DNA of 46,082 bases, from contig JAFIGF010000171.1 of NCBI GenBank assembly GCA_020831535.1, positions 1 to 46,082 on the forward strand, in the 5' to 3' direction. The notes beneath the pieces are model-generated. The model did not search any database and was not told the DNA's origin. It was given only the letters and a program-made list of their open reading frames with translations. The position numbers and the translations under genes are program-made. Shown in pieces: positions 27,101-35,025 of the stretch; the stretch's first letter is position 1, and the number at the start of each line of letters is the position of its first letter. The DNA is from Opitutales bacterium (lineage in GTDB: Bacteria; Verrucomicrobiota; Verrucomicrobiia; Opitutales; T3Sed10-336).

Positions 27101-30027
27101 GGATTGTCCGGCGCTCGAAGCCCCTCGTCGAGAATGCTGATCCCCCGCACGGCTTGGTTTTCCGCGCCCTGGGCATCCGTTACGGTGAGGGTGACCAGGT
27201 AGTTTCCGGGCTCGTTAAAAGTATGGGCGGGATTAACGCCGGTGGCGGTACCCCCATCGCCGAAATCCCAGGAAAAAGTCAACGGCTGCCCCTCGGGATC
27301 CGAGCTGCCGGAAGCATCGAAGGTAATCGTACGAGGGGCATTGCCGCCATTGGGCGAAAAGGTGAAGGACGGATTGGGCGGTAGGTTCTGGATACGCAGG
27401 TTTTGGGTGAGTTCCACGCTGTTGCCCTCGCCGTCATCCACGGTCAGGGTGACAGGAAAATCACCGAATTCGGTAAAGGTATGACTGGGCGTCGCTCCGG
27501 TAGCGGTGCCGCCGTCCCCGAAGTCCCAACTGTAGGTCAGTGGATCGCCCTCAGGGTCGGTGCTGTCAGTGGCGTCAAAATGCACCGTAACCGGAGGAAT
27601 GCCAAAGGTGTCACTGTGCGTGAAGGCGGGCGTGGGTGCCTGATTACCCACTTCGATCACCTGACTGCGGGTGCCGATCCCACCGTGTCCATCCGAGACC
27701 GTCAAGACCGCAAAATAGCGCCCCTGCTCGGTGTACGTGTGGGAAGTAATGGGGGTATCTCCGGCGGTATAACCATCGCCGAAATCCCAACTGTAGGTCA
27801 AGTTATGGCCGTCCGGATCGCTGGAGGCACTGCCATCAAAATTAACGGTCAGGGGTGGATCCCCGGCGGTCACGTCGGTGGATAAGGCAGCCAACGGGGA
27901 CCGGTTTTCCACCGTGATGATTTGCGTCGCCCTACTCTGATAGCCCGAACTATCAGTCACGGTTAGCGTCACCGGATACCGGCCACCCAGTTGAAATGCG
28001 TACTCGGGACTGAGCCCGGAAGCCGTGCCTCCGTCGCCAAAATCCCATTCGTATGCTTGCACATCCCCGTGAGGATCGAGGGTATCAGTAGCATCAAACT
28101 GTACCGTATGGGGAGCCGTCCCCGAAGGCGGGTTGGCGGAAAAGCGGGCCAGGGGTCGCTGATCAGGAGCATCTTCGGAAACAATCCGATTGGTCGATTC
28201 ATCAAAGCTGACAATCCGGTCACCCACGCGCAGAGTCGCGTCAAAAGCTTCACCTACCACTTCGGCGTGCGGGGCAGCTCCGCGTCCGGTGACCATAACG
28301 ACCCAGATTTGGGTACTGCTGTCCACAACCTCAAACTTGAGTGGATTACCATCGGAGATTGTGACATCGCGGGGGTACATCACCCAACCCTTCAAGTAGC
28401 CATCCTCTTTGCCATCCAGAGTGAACGTCTGGACGCCTTCCTCCTCGCTCACCGTGACCGGCAGATTCATCTCGTTGAGTTGCCAGCCATAGGTGCGGAT
28501 GCTGTTGGATTGCAAGTCATCAAGGGTCGAAATCATGGCAAAGCCACGGTCGAGCGGGTAGTCCACCTTCACATGGCGCTGGGCATGGGTGAGCCCCAAC
28601 CCCCCGTATTTCATTCCGCCTCCCGCAATGGCGTAGCCGCCCTCGTCATCCACTTCAAAGTGTACGCGGTCACCCGTGGCAGTGGTGGACGTACGGGCCT
28701 GCCCGTTGACCGTCACCTGACTGAATCGAGAATCCTGACGGCTGGTGGCTGGTCCTCCGGCAAATTTGCTGCCAAAAGCCATGATGTTGATCTGCATGGC
28801 GTCCGCCTCATCCCAGGCATGACGGTGCTGCACCGTATCGGTGCCCAGGGAAACAATAACATCATCGGCATCCTGCCAACGGTCGCGGAACCAGTAGCCG
28901 CCATAGCTATCCTCAATGCCACGCTCGTAAAAATCTCCGGGATCCATGGCCGGAACATCCTGGGGATAAAACATCATGGCAAAGACATTGCCCGCATTTT
29001 CGCGGTCGTAGCGGAGTTCCGGCTCGGACGGATTGAGGATACCCCGATGGCGGTCGTAAAACCAGCGGTAGTAGGGTTTCTCATCCTCCGGCACCATTTC
29101 AAAGAGGAGGCTGGTCCAGCCCTGGGGACCAAAACCCTGTCCGCCAACCCCCCACTGGGTACTTTCCTGAGCGGCGTTGAACATGCCGCCGTAAAGAGCA
29201 ATTTTATACATGTTTTTGCTCTCGGCGGTATTGTCCAAACTGGTGTCCCCGATGTTGCGCAAGGCGATCAGTGCCGGAATCAGAAACTGCCCGCCATAGG
29301 ACATGTAGTAGTTACCCTCCTGGGTCCAGCCGGTGTTTCCGTAATTTTGCATGTGCTGATCCAGCCAGGATTTTAAATCATTAAAACGGTTGGACCGCGC
29401 CCCCTGCTGATCCACGGCGAGCATCATCAGCAATTCCGCCCCCCGCGTGACCGCCACCCAGTTGGAACCAAAGGGGGAATGGTTCACATTGATAAAATTA
29501 AAGCTCGGCCAGGCATCGAGGGCGACATTGATTTTGCCCCGGATGTAATCGCGTTGCTGCTGGGTCCACCCGTTGTAACAGAGATCGTACGCAATAGCGA
29601 ATCCCTTGCCCACGGTCGCCCGCTCCAGTCCCTTGCCCTCTTCCGGAACGATATAAGCCGGATCGGGATCATTGTGCACGGCGTAGAGGGCATCATAGGC
29701 GATCTGGGCATACTGCGGATCCTCGGTCACGGCATAGACCATGGCCGCCTTGCGGGCGAGAAAGTTGCGGGCATAATTCCAATTATTCCCGGTGCGCCCG
29801 CTACCGCCAATAATGTAGTCCGCCGTCGCATCCACATCAGCCTGCATGACGGCAAGGATTTCCGCGTGGGTGCTACCCGGCACATCGACCGCATCACGTA
29901 TATCCTGAAGACGATCCGCATCAATTAAAAGCCTCGGGTAGGTATCCGCTTGAACCGTTGCCCCCATTACCATCAACAGCCACGCCCCTGCCAAACCTTT
30001 CCAAAAAATGCTTTTCGTCGTTTTCAT
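22387..30027 (-). CDS. Giant secreted heparinase/alginate-lyase-like protein with nine PKD domains, PA14, F5/8C and shared C-terminal module
   Basis: This 2546-residue protein has a signal peptide (GLAGAWLLMVMGATVQA). Residues 28-620 resemble a heparinase II/III-type polysaccharide lyase: an alpha-toroid (LLIDADRLQDIR, NWNYARNFLARKAAMVYAV, SNWVAVTRGAELLMML) followed by a beta-sheet domain with QHRHAWDEADA and TSRQDSRFSQVTVNG. Then come four PKD domains (622-968), PA14 (978-1126), a diverged PKD (1130-1235), an F5/8 type C domain (1240-1385), two PKD (1395-1566), an unnamed beta domain with YAGAIPSPYWNN (1570-1760), two PKD (1765-1945) and the shared C-terminal module (1948-2546). The substrate is probably an acidic polysaccharide, but the lyase assignment rests on general fold resemblance. 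It is divergent from a XylR-like regulator and heads the minus-strand block. Confidence 0.85.
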   Translation of the reverse strand: MKTTKSIFWKGLAGAWLLMVMGATVQADTYPRLLIDADRLQDIRDAVDVPGSTHAEILAVMQADVDATADYIIGGSGRTGNNWNYARNFLARKAAMVYAVTEDPQYAQIAYDALYAVHNDPDPAYIVPEEGKGLERATVGKGFAIAYDLCYNGWTQQQRDYIRGKINVALDAWPSFNFINVNHSPFGSNWVAVTRGAELLMMLAVDQQGARSNRFNDLKSWLDQHMQNYGNTGWTQEGNYYMSYGGQFLIPALIALRNIGDTSLDNTAESKNMYKIALYGGMFNAAQESTQWGVGGQGFGPQGWTSLLFEMVPEDEKPYYRWFYDRHRGILNPSEPELRYDRENAGNVFAMMFYPQDVPAMDPGDFYERGIEDSYGGYWFRDRWQDADDVIVSLGTDTVQHRHAWDEADAMQINIMAFGSKFAGGPATSRQDSRFSQVTVNGQARTSTTATGDRVHFEVDDEGGYAIAGGGMKYGGLGLTHAQRHVKVDYPLDRGFAMISTLDDLQSNSIRTYGWQLNEMNLPVTVSEEEGVQTFTLDGKEDGYLKGWVMYPRDVTISDGNPLKFEVVDSSTQIWVVMVTGRGAAPHAEVVGEAFDATLRVGDRIVSFDESTNRIVSEDAPDQRPLARFSANPPSGTAPHTVQFDATDTLDPHGDVQAYEWDFGDGGTASGLSPEYAFQLGGRYPVTLTVTDSSGYQSRATQIITVENRSPLAALSTDVTAGDPPLTVNFDGSASSDPDGHNLTYSWDFGDGYTAGDTPITSHTYTEQGRYFAVLTVSDGHGGIGTRSQVIEVGNQAPTPAFTHSDTFGIPPVTVHFDATDSTDPEGDPLTYSWDFGDGGTATGATPSHTFTEFGDFPVTLTVDDGEGNSVELTQNLRIQNLPPNPSFTFSPNGGNAPRTITFDASGSSDPEGQPLTFSWDFGDGGTATGVNPAHTFNEPGNYLVTLTVTDAQGAENQAVRGISILDEGLRAPDNPDNLFPGIYYQLFGLNERFTPNFDQLVASREGVMYNIDIRNREGDERFAFRYTGYIKVPEDGTYTFHFAFRDTLTVKFGGQTVIEYDDLAFSRRTANHSIGLKAGYHQIELLYHMGDLTENDQWPELTMEWEGPGFDRRYMESTDFFWQGGRPTSAFDVSPAPENMIVPESVNFIPDDPVGTRTFYQTEPGEPLTLNFEAGPSVAPGSEIIAYLWDFGYDNSGTGRTASHSFSPGEHVVTLTVRTADGGIVTSGQTIFVLPAPERLNRAREFGRSVTVSDEDPSVGGSAVNVFEDDIDTRWLTWDLEGWIEIHFDHNGFRQSYVIDEYSVVNPPAWNDRDAEEIRFYGSHDGVNWDLLDHREDLVWPDTHYTWFFDVDNDVAYSSYRWELRATNPSPQGDILEVRELGLFDNGTGNQPVTQNPVAHLTGPDAAQVLEPVTFDASDSFDPDNTPLMYFWDLGDGQTRRTYSPILEHIYYAPDNYTVTVYARDSMGGLDSATHHIDVTPSVNNPPVATFEVTQSGDTFYFDATASSDPDGDPLTFLWDFGDSGGAMGPEVSHTYNFGVYSAVLTVFDDKGAQSVYVQEVHHFPAHTPDSININICERWREDLLIFPFEYAGAIPSPYWNNIIGGNTTSLMDSEGNSSGASISFQSFGFNRTNDTFPIVTANHRLLTSYWGINPNQPTRANLNGIPYDTYDLYIYWAGGESDNGITGTMEITIDGETKYIRDDNHRWDGALTESTAATAEAAEDGDVYVVFRGLTNSNIQIYAEGVRYAAPAGYQIVDASEPNLPPVVDFTATPESGDAPLEVNFNAANSYDPDGTIVLYEWDFLGDGNWVEGNVTASHTYYFPGEYSPALRLTDDRGDTSADTVDLVVTGDPPPNVPPEGVAEATPSLGQFPLEVSFDGSASQDPDGEIVLYEWDFTNNGSVDATGVTVAHTYPDPGIYTARLRVTDNDGDFGEDFVEITVTETSPDSVLIVDWGQTESTGEIRDGNDPEAFFTDLSGNGQNDDLILTYPFSASTPLSPTSGGYTDVPMYGGIRLDALSEDDLTFAERTLADHFALRPAGSVAGAGGGTLISWGPGTDIHDSWTTIGDDSTDEIPGGINGNNGGFTYRSHTTAIVTNTNYTNPPDSPDFGHASSHWESGGSPNVRYRIEGREEGGDFIQINNFSSGSNYGANLVWWELDQAHDTSELPLRVISQTEGGDFALAVLNDGQWYLGEVGQTNVDSLDDIDWVPYHPVDGNPHTMFANYGGGDTIGSLAGLTFAPETFDAITALGIYNERIDETQGRDMKIREFTVEVATPAPWIDLQFALLWDQEDFLNDGDIYAVSFSHDSHLRIHELETDGLENQLRWLVRDGSTYYLSHALVGNAGLAELTFAAHDDDGLWTVWDPQQGYGFDAAQADWQTQNFSDVTAVGLALPEGSFINEAQLVRFDRFEVAARLSPQATDAPFDVWLQEYDYTGFDPDTYEVRKGGRMVTLREAFLLGADPNDPNDLPRLRMMNPDELQFDTLPNRRYQVEWSEDLVEWTPLEDTFLRTSGDREEVQYPVFNPGDMPRRFYRLRIEFPQE

Positions 30028-30151
30028 ACCATCACCCTAGAGAAAAAACAGGGCAAAACACAGACCCGGCTTATGACCAATCTGCGGTATATCTGTAATG
30101 TTTTGCGACAAAAGAATTGCCCCACTTTTGCCCTCCCTTTAGGGTAGAAAC
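30028..30151. promoter_or_regulatory. Divergent control region between lyase giant and XylR-type regulator
   Basis: This 124-bp region holds a 9-bp inverted pair, AGGGCAAAA at 30050-30058 and TTTTGCCCT at 30126-30134. Each copy lies close to one of the two divergent genes. Between them is a perfect 5-3-5 palindrome, TTTTGCGACAAAA (30101-30113). These are good candidate sites for the adjacent AraC/XylR-type regulator or a LacI-type protein. An AGGG precedes the regulator ATG by about 8 bases and may serve as its ribosome-binding site. Confidence 0.45.
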
Positions 30152-31264
30152 ATGCCCACTTCACCCTCCATGATCCTAACGCAAATCCCCATCGGCCAGG
30201 GTTATGGATTGGAGGTATTTCGGGGATTAAACCGCTTCCGGTACAAAAGGGCCCGTTGGCTGTTCAAGAATTTCGAGGAGTTGATGCCCCTGTCGGATTA
30301 CGACGGAAAAACCTTCGCCGGTGCGATTGGATTCTTTCACGACAGCACCCACGCCCAGTATTTGCGCGAACAGGGCATTCCGTTTGCAGTGTCCGTCTCC
30401 GGCAATGTTCACTCCGGCATTTTTCCCGGTGTGGTCACCGACGACACGCGGGTGGGACGTATGGCCGCCCAGTTTTTTCTCCGTAAAGGATTTCACCATT
30501 TCGCCGCATCCGGCTTCCCCGGATTACCTTTTTCAAGAAAACGGGTTGCGGGATTTACCGAAACCCTGCGGGAAAAGGGAGTGAAAGAGGTCCATGAGAT
30601 CCCTCCCCCCTTTATCGAAACGATTGACTTTAAAAAACTGCCCACTCCCCTCGCCCTCTTCGCGGCCAATGACCGACTCGCGGCCGAGCTTATGAACCAT
30701 ATTTTGCTACAGGGAATTAACATTCCCCATGACATCTCGGTTCTGGGGGTGGACAACGATGAAATGGTGGCCGCGCATTGCGCCGTCCCCCTCTCCTCCA
30801 TTCGCCTGAACAGTGACCAAGTGGCCTTTGCGGCCTGTGAACGGCTGGAAAAAATGCTGACTGAGGGTGAATCCAGCATGAAGGTGAAGCTTATTCCACC
30901 AGTGGATGTTATGGAACGACGCTCCACCGGCGGAGCGATCACTTCTCATCCGGTTATCCGAAAGGCGCTCAGTTATATTGATGAGCACCTGGAAACACTG
31001 CCCGACATCTCTGCTCTCGCCCGGGCCGTTGGGACCAACCGTAGGATGCTGGAGCGACTTTTTCGTCACGAAATGGGCCTTTCCCCGGCGCAATGGATCG
31101 TCCGGCAACGTTGCCAACACGCCGTGGATCTATTCCGTCACACCGATTACACGGTGGAGCATGTGGCCGCACTTGCCGGATTTGGAGACCGGCGCCGACT
31201 CTATCGTGCTCTCAAGAACAACAACCTCCCCCTCCCCTCCCGTATCCGAAAGAAATCCGGATGA
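30152..31264 (+). CDS. XylR-like transcriptional regulator (LacI-type sensor domain + AraC HTH)
   Basis: This 370-residue regulator has a periplasmic-binding-protein-like sensor (residues ~10-255; GVVTDDTRVGRMAAQFFLRKGF, LFAANDRLAAELMN, ISVLGVDNDEM). Its C-terminal AraC-type double helix-turn-helix spans ~265-365 (ISALARAVGTNRRMLERLFR, TVEHVAALAGFGDRRRLYRAL). This is the XylR architecture common in carbohydrate-responsive regulators of this phylum, in which a sugar bound by the sensor controls DNA binding. It is divergent from the lyase-like giant, which it most likely controls along with downstream genes. The start at 30152 follows an AGGG at good spacing. The inducing ligand is unknown. Confidence 0.9.
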   Translation: MPTSPSMILTQIPIGQGYGLEVFRGLNRFRYKRARWLFKNFEELMPLSDYDGKTFAGAIGFFHDSTHAQYLREQGIPFAVSVSGNVHSGIFPGVVTDDTRVGRMAAQFFLRKGFHHFAASGFPGLPFSRKRVAGFTETLREKGVKEVHEIPPPFIETIDFKKLPTPLALFAANDRLAAELMNHILLQGINIPHDISVLGVDNDEMVAAHCAVPLSSIRLNSDQVAFAACERLEKMLTEGESSMKVKLIPPVDVMERRSTGGAITSHPVIRKALSYIDEHLETLPDISALARAVGTNRRMLERLFRHEMGLSPAQWIVRQRCQHAVDLFRHTDYTVEHVAALAGFGDRRRLYRALKNNNLPLPSRIRKKSG

Positions 31265-31654
31265 TTGATTCCGGTGCTTTTGTATTTTGCTTTCCCCTAA
31301 AATTAAATCCAACGATGAGTTTAATTCTCCTTCGCCCGATAAGGGCATATCAACGTAAAGACCATAAAAGAGCAAAAACGGGCAGGACTGCCCGGGAAAA
31401 CTGATACCCGCCCCGCTGGTAAACGATTCGCAGGAACCGGGAAAGAGACGCATCTTGAATTGACTGGACCGGGGGATGGCCTCACCCCGTGGACCGGGCA
31501 TGAACAAGGTGACGGCATTGCATTCTTCAAAATAATATGGAAACACTCCGTCGTCGGCTTGATAGTGACTGTGACCGGCCAGGATGGGGATCCCGAATTC
31601 CCCCGACCAACCTAGAAACCGAACCTGCAGATCGGCCCTCGCTCGCCCCCGCAT
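31130..31654 (-). CDS. Doubtful open frame after the metalloprotease gene
   Basis: This 174-residue frame begins with an ATG directly abutting the TGA of the metalloprotease gene (TGAATG), which would allow coupled translation. Its first ~110 residues (for example GIPILAGHSHYQADDGVFPY) look moderately protein-like. The last ~45 residues lie opposite the conserved helix-turn-helix end of the convergent regulator and are probably shadow sequence. No family was recognised. It may be a decayed gene whose true 3' end has been lost, or noise. The 390-bp stretch 31265-31654 contains nothing else apart from the possible terminator. Confidence 0.3.
   Translation of the reverse strand: MRGRARADLQVRFLGWSGEFGIPILAGHSHYQADDGVFPYYFEECNAVTLFMPGPRGEAIPRSSQFKMRLFPGSCESFTSGAGISFPGQSCPFLLFYGLYVDMPLSGEGELNSSLDLILGESKIQKHRNQSSGFLSDTGGEGEVVVLESTIESAPVSKSGKCGHMLHRVIGVTE
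31257..31274 (+). terminator. Possible weak terminator at the regulator stop codon
   Basis: A short stem CCGGA/TCCGG (31257-31261 with 31270-31274) spans the stop codon of the regulator gene. It is followed by the T-rich sequence TGCTTTTGTATTTTGCTTTT. The 5-bp stem is short, so termination is plausible but not strong. Confidence 0.3.
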
Positions 31655-34600
31655 TCACCGGCTCAGCCGGAGACGGGCGAAGGCGCGGTCTTCTTCGGTG
31701 ATGGGGAAGGTGGTGCGGAGGTGGACTTCTTCGTAGTCGTTGTCGAGAAAGGTGATGCCGACTTCTTCAAAAAGGTTTTCATCCCAACTCGCTTCGCCCA
31801 AAGTCAGAGAGCCTTCGGGTTGGTACGCGATGTCGCGGGGGGCGCGGAGGCGGCGGAAACGGAAATGATAATGCCCGTCCTCCTCCAACGTGCCTTGGGG
31901 AAGTTTGGCGAAGTCAGCTCCGCTGGCCGCAACACGTGGATCAAGGCCAACCGCGCGTTTGAGCAGATTGGACAAACCGTCGCCGGATGGGTTGGCCGCG
32001 TCGTCGGTCAGAATATCGTCCTCCAGTTCCGCCGGATCAAAATGGTTGGCCAGCCAGTAGTTGTTTTCCAAACCGGGCATGGGATCGAGGAAAAAGATAA
32101 ATTGGGTTGATCCGGTAAAGCCGGTTCCGGCGATTTGGCCACGGTTGTTGATAACCCGCGCGTCGCGCTTGAGACCCGATTGAGGAAGGATCAGATCGGC
32201 TAAAGCGATCAGATCGCCCTCCCCTCTCCAGATAAAAGCCACTCCGCCGCTTTCCGGATCATTGGCTTGCCCAACGGCTTCGTTCCAATCATTCAGATCG
32301 TAGGCCACACCTCCAACCGCGCCAAAAGTTCCCAAATCCGTGGGCGTGGTCGAACCAGCAGGCCAGAACGTCAGGCGAGTGCTGCTACTGCTCCAACTTA
32401 GGGAATCCGGACTGGAAACGCCGAAGACCGCGCCGGAGCGGTTGGTCGCCCGACCCCAGGAACTGGTGAATCCGGAAACCGGGCTGAGTTGGGTGCCGCT
32501 GTCCTCCCAGCGCATTGCACGCCAGGCTTCTGCATCTAATTTATAATCATGACCTGCGGCAAACGTTCCGGTGCTGGCCACCTTCTCCCAGTGTTGATTG
32601 CCTCCGGTAGTCGTGGAACCGGGATCATCGAAACGGCGGTAGTCGGAAAATGATTCGAAATTACCAAGATAAACCCTTCCAAACTCATCCACGCCCATCG
32701 CTGACTCGGCGATGTAGTCATCAATCACTCCCGAGAGATCGGTTGGCGAGGAACTCTCATCCCATTGCACGGCACGGCGATTGCCACCACTGCTGATCGA
32801 TTCGCCAAAGATGATGCCCTCTTGACTCACCGCCAGGGCTTTGGCCCCGGTGTCGCCGGACAGTGGGTCGAGCAGAAAAACATCTCCATCTTCCCAATAC
32901 GCCGCTTGGGTATCCGTCACATTGGGATTACCGTTGTGGCCGAACCCGACCAGCCTTCCGGCTTCATTGATTCCCTCCAGATTGACGCGGGATTTCTCCC
33001 CGGGGAGCGGCAGATTACTTCGACGATAGTGAGGGGCTACCGTGACGCTGACCGTATCGATGCCGATGGCTCCGTCGTTGTCCTGGGCAACCGCAGCATA
33101 GGTCCAGAAACCCGCCGGGGCGGAGGTTTCGGTTTGCCCGTAGGGAGCGGTGGCATCAAACCCAAGCGAAGTTGAAAAGGCCCCGGAAAAATTGAAATCA
33201 GCATCACTCTTCAGACGATAGAACCACACTTTCTCAATCGTTCCGTCACTGTCCGAGGCCGAAGCCGTTAGGGAAACGGTATCGAGCGCTTTAAACGGAT
33301 CGTCATAGACGGGGCTCTCCAAAGTCACCGTGGGAGGAACGTTTCCGCTGGCCGACCGGAAGGCGGCGACCGAAGCTTTGGTATCGCGAATGACCTCGGC
33401 ATTGTGACTTTCCAGGTCTTCACCAATCGGCACCCCGGAGGGAGTGCCCATATAGGTGACTTCGGGATTTGAAAAGTAAGGGATTCGGTTGCCCGGGGCG
33501 TACGCCATGATGGTGCGTAACTCACTGCTTCCCTCGGGGGTAAAGCGCCAACCGTAACTGTAGGGGTAAACGGGGCTTATCGAGTTGTTTTCCCGGTCAT
33601 GCAGGCAGCCGAGGTTATGCCCGATTTCATGGATAAAAGTCCCTTCGATGGCACTCAATCCATTGACCGAATAGCCGAAGTTGGCATTTCCATTATAAAT
33701 CCAGGCCCGACCTCCTCCCCCGTCAAAGATGAGAGCCACCAGATCAGCACCACTTTCATTACGCCAGATCGGAACATTCGAAAAGGCTCCATAACCGTTG
33801 GTGAGGTCATGTAAACTGGTAGCCGTATCGACCTCCGTGTAAGCGACTTCCTCGCTGCGCACCATTTGCAGACGAAGGCCGATTTCGCTATTGATAAAGG
33901 CGCTGTTGGCGCGGGCAAAGGTCACATCAACAATCGCCTCCATGGCGGAAAGCCCGCCCGCAGCGGAGGTTGCATTCTCGGTAAAAACAATGAGCATGTC
34001 GATGACCGTGAAGGTAAGGCCTTCGCCACCGCCGCCCTGTTGGCCTTGTCCGTTAAAGGTGCCTCCCTCAACACCGGAAGAGGCGGCGTAGAATTGGTGA
34101 AGGGCGGCTTTGGCCCGGATATCCGCGACGGACGCGGCCCTCGTGCCCTTGGTCGGCGGCATCAATTGTTCGGCGGTACAGGGCGGAAGTCGGGAAAGGT
34201 CCAACTCCAAGGCAGCCACCGTCCCGTCACCCTGGGGGCGGAGTTGAAAATAGCCCATCCCAGGCGTGGTAAAGGCGGCGGCCACATGCCCTTCGTTGTA
34301 GGCCAGAATAAAATCGCCGCCGGGAACGTTGGTCAGGGGGCCGGAATAGACCACGCGATTGGCGTGGTGCCGTTCCAAGCGTTCCACTTGGCCAATCAAT
34401 TGTACATCGGTAAAGAGATCAAAAACGAATTCCCGGAGCGCATCAGCCTCCTGCCCGACTGGAGGTGGTTGCAGGTTGAGGCCATCCGCAAGGTTCAGTA
34501 CCCGCCCCCGCACATGCAGGTCGTCCAAGGCCAACGGCTTCTCCGGGCGGAGAGGATCAGGATGGAGAATGGCTTCGGACGGGCTGGGCTCCTGATCCTC

Positions 34601-34807
34601 AGTGCGGGTGAGCAGAACACCCCCGGGGATGAAAGTGAAGGAATCGGAGGATATTTTGTTCGGCAGTTCCTCACTCTGCGGCTGAGGGGATTCCGCCGTG
34701 GTGACGGAGGGTGAAGAGAAAAAGAAGTGCCCTACGATAAGTGTGCTGATTAAACCGAACGCGAGAAATCCAAGGATTCTCGGAGAGAGCCGGAGACTTA
34801 TTTTCAT
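31655..34807 (-). CDS. Secreted M12B/reprolysin-like zinc metalloprotease with HAF repeats
   Basis: This ~1050-residue exoprotein has a signal-anchor (ILGFLAFGLISTLIVGHFFF) and a propeptide-like region to ~250. Its metzincin catalytic domain carries HEIGHNLGCLHD (His393, Glu394, His397, His403) and the Met-turn TIMAYAPG. An Ig-like domain follows (PPTVTLESP, ~495-600), then HAF-type repeats (GINEAGRLVGFG, GVDEFGRVYLG, INNRGQIAGTG; ~620-910). The C-terminal stretch (NYWLANHFDPAELEDD, DDAANPSGDGLSNLLKRAVGLDP) is typical of verrucomicrobial secreted proteins. It lacks the C-terminal module of the three giants but shares HAF repeats with the first subtilase. ATG 34807 is preferred to the in-frame start at 34828. 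It probably degrades extracellular protein. Confidence 0.88.
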   Translation of the reverse strand: MKISLRLSPRILGFLAFGLISTLIVGHFFFSSPSVTTAESPQPQSEELPNKISSDSFTFIPGGVLLTRTEDQEPSPSEAILHPDPLRPEKPLALDDLHVRGRVLNLADGLNLQPPPVGQEADALREFVFDLFTDVQLIGQVERLERHHANRVVYSGPLTNVPGGDFILAYNEGHVAAAFTTPGMGYFQLRPQGDGTVAALELDLSRLPPCTAEQLMPPTKGTRAASVADIRAKAALHQFYAASSGVEGGTFNGQGQQGGGGEGLTFTVIDMLIVFTENATSAAGGLSAMEAIVDVTFARANSAFINSEIGLRLQMVRSEEVAYTEVDTATSLHDLTNGYGAFSNVPIWRNESGADLVALIFDGGGGRAWIYNGNANFGYSVNGLSAIEGTFIHEIGHNLGCLHDRENNSISPVYPYSYGWRFTPEGSSELRTIMAYAPGNRIPYFSNPEVTYMGTPSGVPIGEDLESHNAEVIRDTKASVAAFRSASGNVPPTVTLESPVYDDPFKALDTVSLTASASDSDGTIEKVWFYRLKSDADFNFSGAFSTSLGFDATAPYGQTETSAPAGFWTYAAVAQDNDGAIGIDTVSVTVAPHYRRSNLPLPGEKSRVNLEGINEAGRLVGFGHNGNPNVTDTQAAYWEDGDVFLLDPLSGDTGAKALAVSQEGIIFGESISSGGNRRAVQWDESSSPTDLSGVIDDYIAESAMGVDEFGRVYLGNFESFSDYRRFDDPGSTTTGGNQHWEKVASTGTFAAGHDYKLDAEAWRAMRWEDSGTQLSPVSGFTSSWGRATNRSGAVFGVSSPDSLSWSSSSTRLTFWPAGSTTPTDLGTFGAVGGVAYDLNDWNEAVGQANDPESGGVAFIWRGEGDLIALADLILPQSGLKRDARVINNRGQIAGTGFTGSTQFIFFLDPMPGLENNYWLANHFDPAELEDDILTDDAANPSGDGLSNLLKRAVGLDPRVAASGADFAKLPQGTLEEDGHYHFRFRRLRAPRDIAYQPEGSLTLGEASWDENLFEEVGITFLDNDYEEVHLRTTFPITEEDRAFARLRLSR

Positions 34808-34828
34808 CAAATCATAAAAAATTATCAA

Positions 34829-35025
34829 AGTCTCGCGGTCAAGACAACAAAATCGATCCCTGACGAAAGGGGGTGCTTGGAAATCTGTTCTACTTTTTTG
34901 GTGGCGGATGCAATCTGCTTTAAGTTAAAATCATACCTTAAGGGAAAGTAATCCACCCGAGGCTTTTGGCAATAAGATGACATTTGCCTTGGGGAGAAAC
35001 AATGGGATAAAAAGGTTATCGTAGT
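34829..35025. promoter_or_regulatory. Divergent spacer before the fluoride channel genes
   Basis: This 197-bp AT-rich region serves both the metalloprotease (minus) and the fluC pair (plus). I looked for the fluoride (crcB) riboswitch aptamer, which is often found before such genes, and did not see its conserved GGNGAUGG and GCUGAUGGCUCC elements. An AAAAGG about 13 bases before the ATG at 35026 is the only ribosome-binding-like sequence. Confidence 0.3.

Noticed and set aside
34829..35025. Fluoride (crcB) riboswitch before the fluC pair
   Set aside because: The conserved aptamer elements were looked for and not found; only AT-rich spacer is seen.
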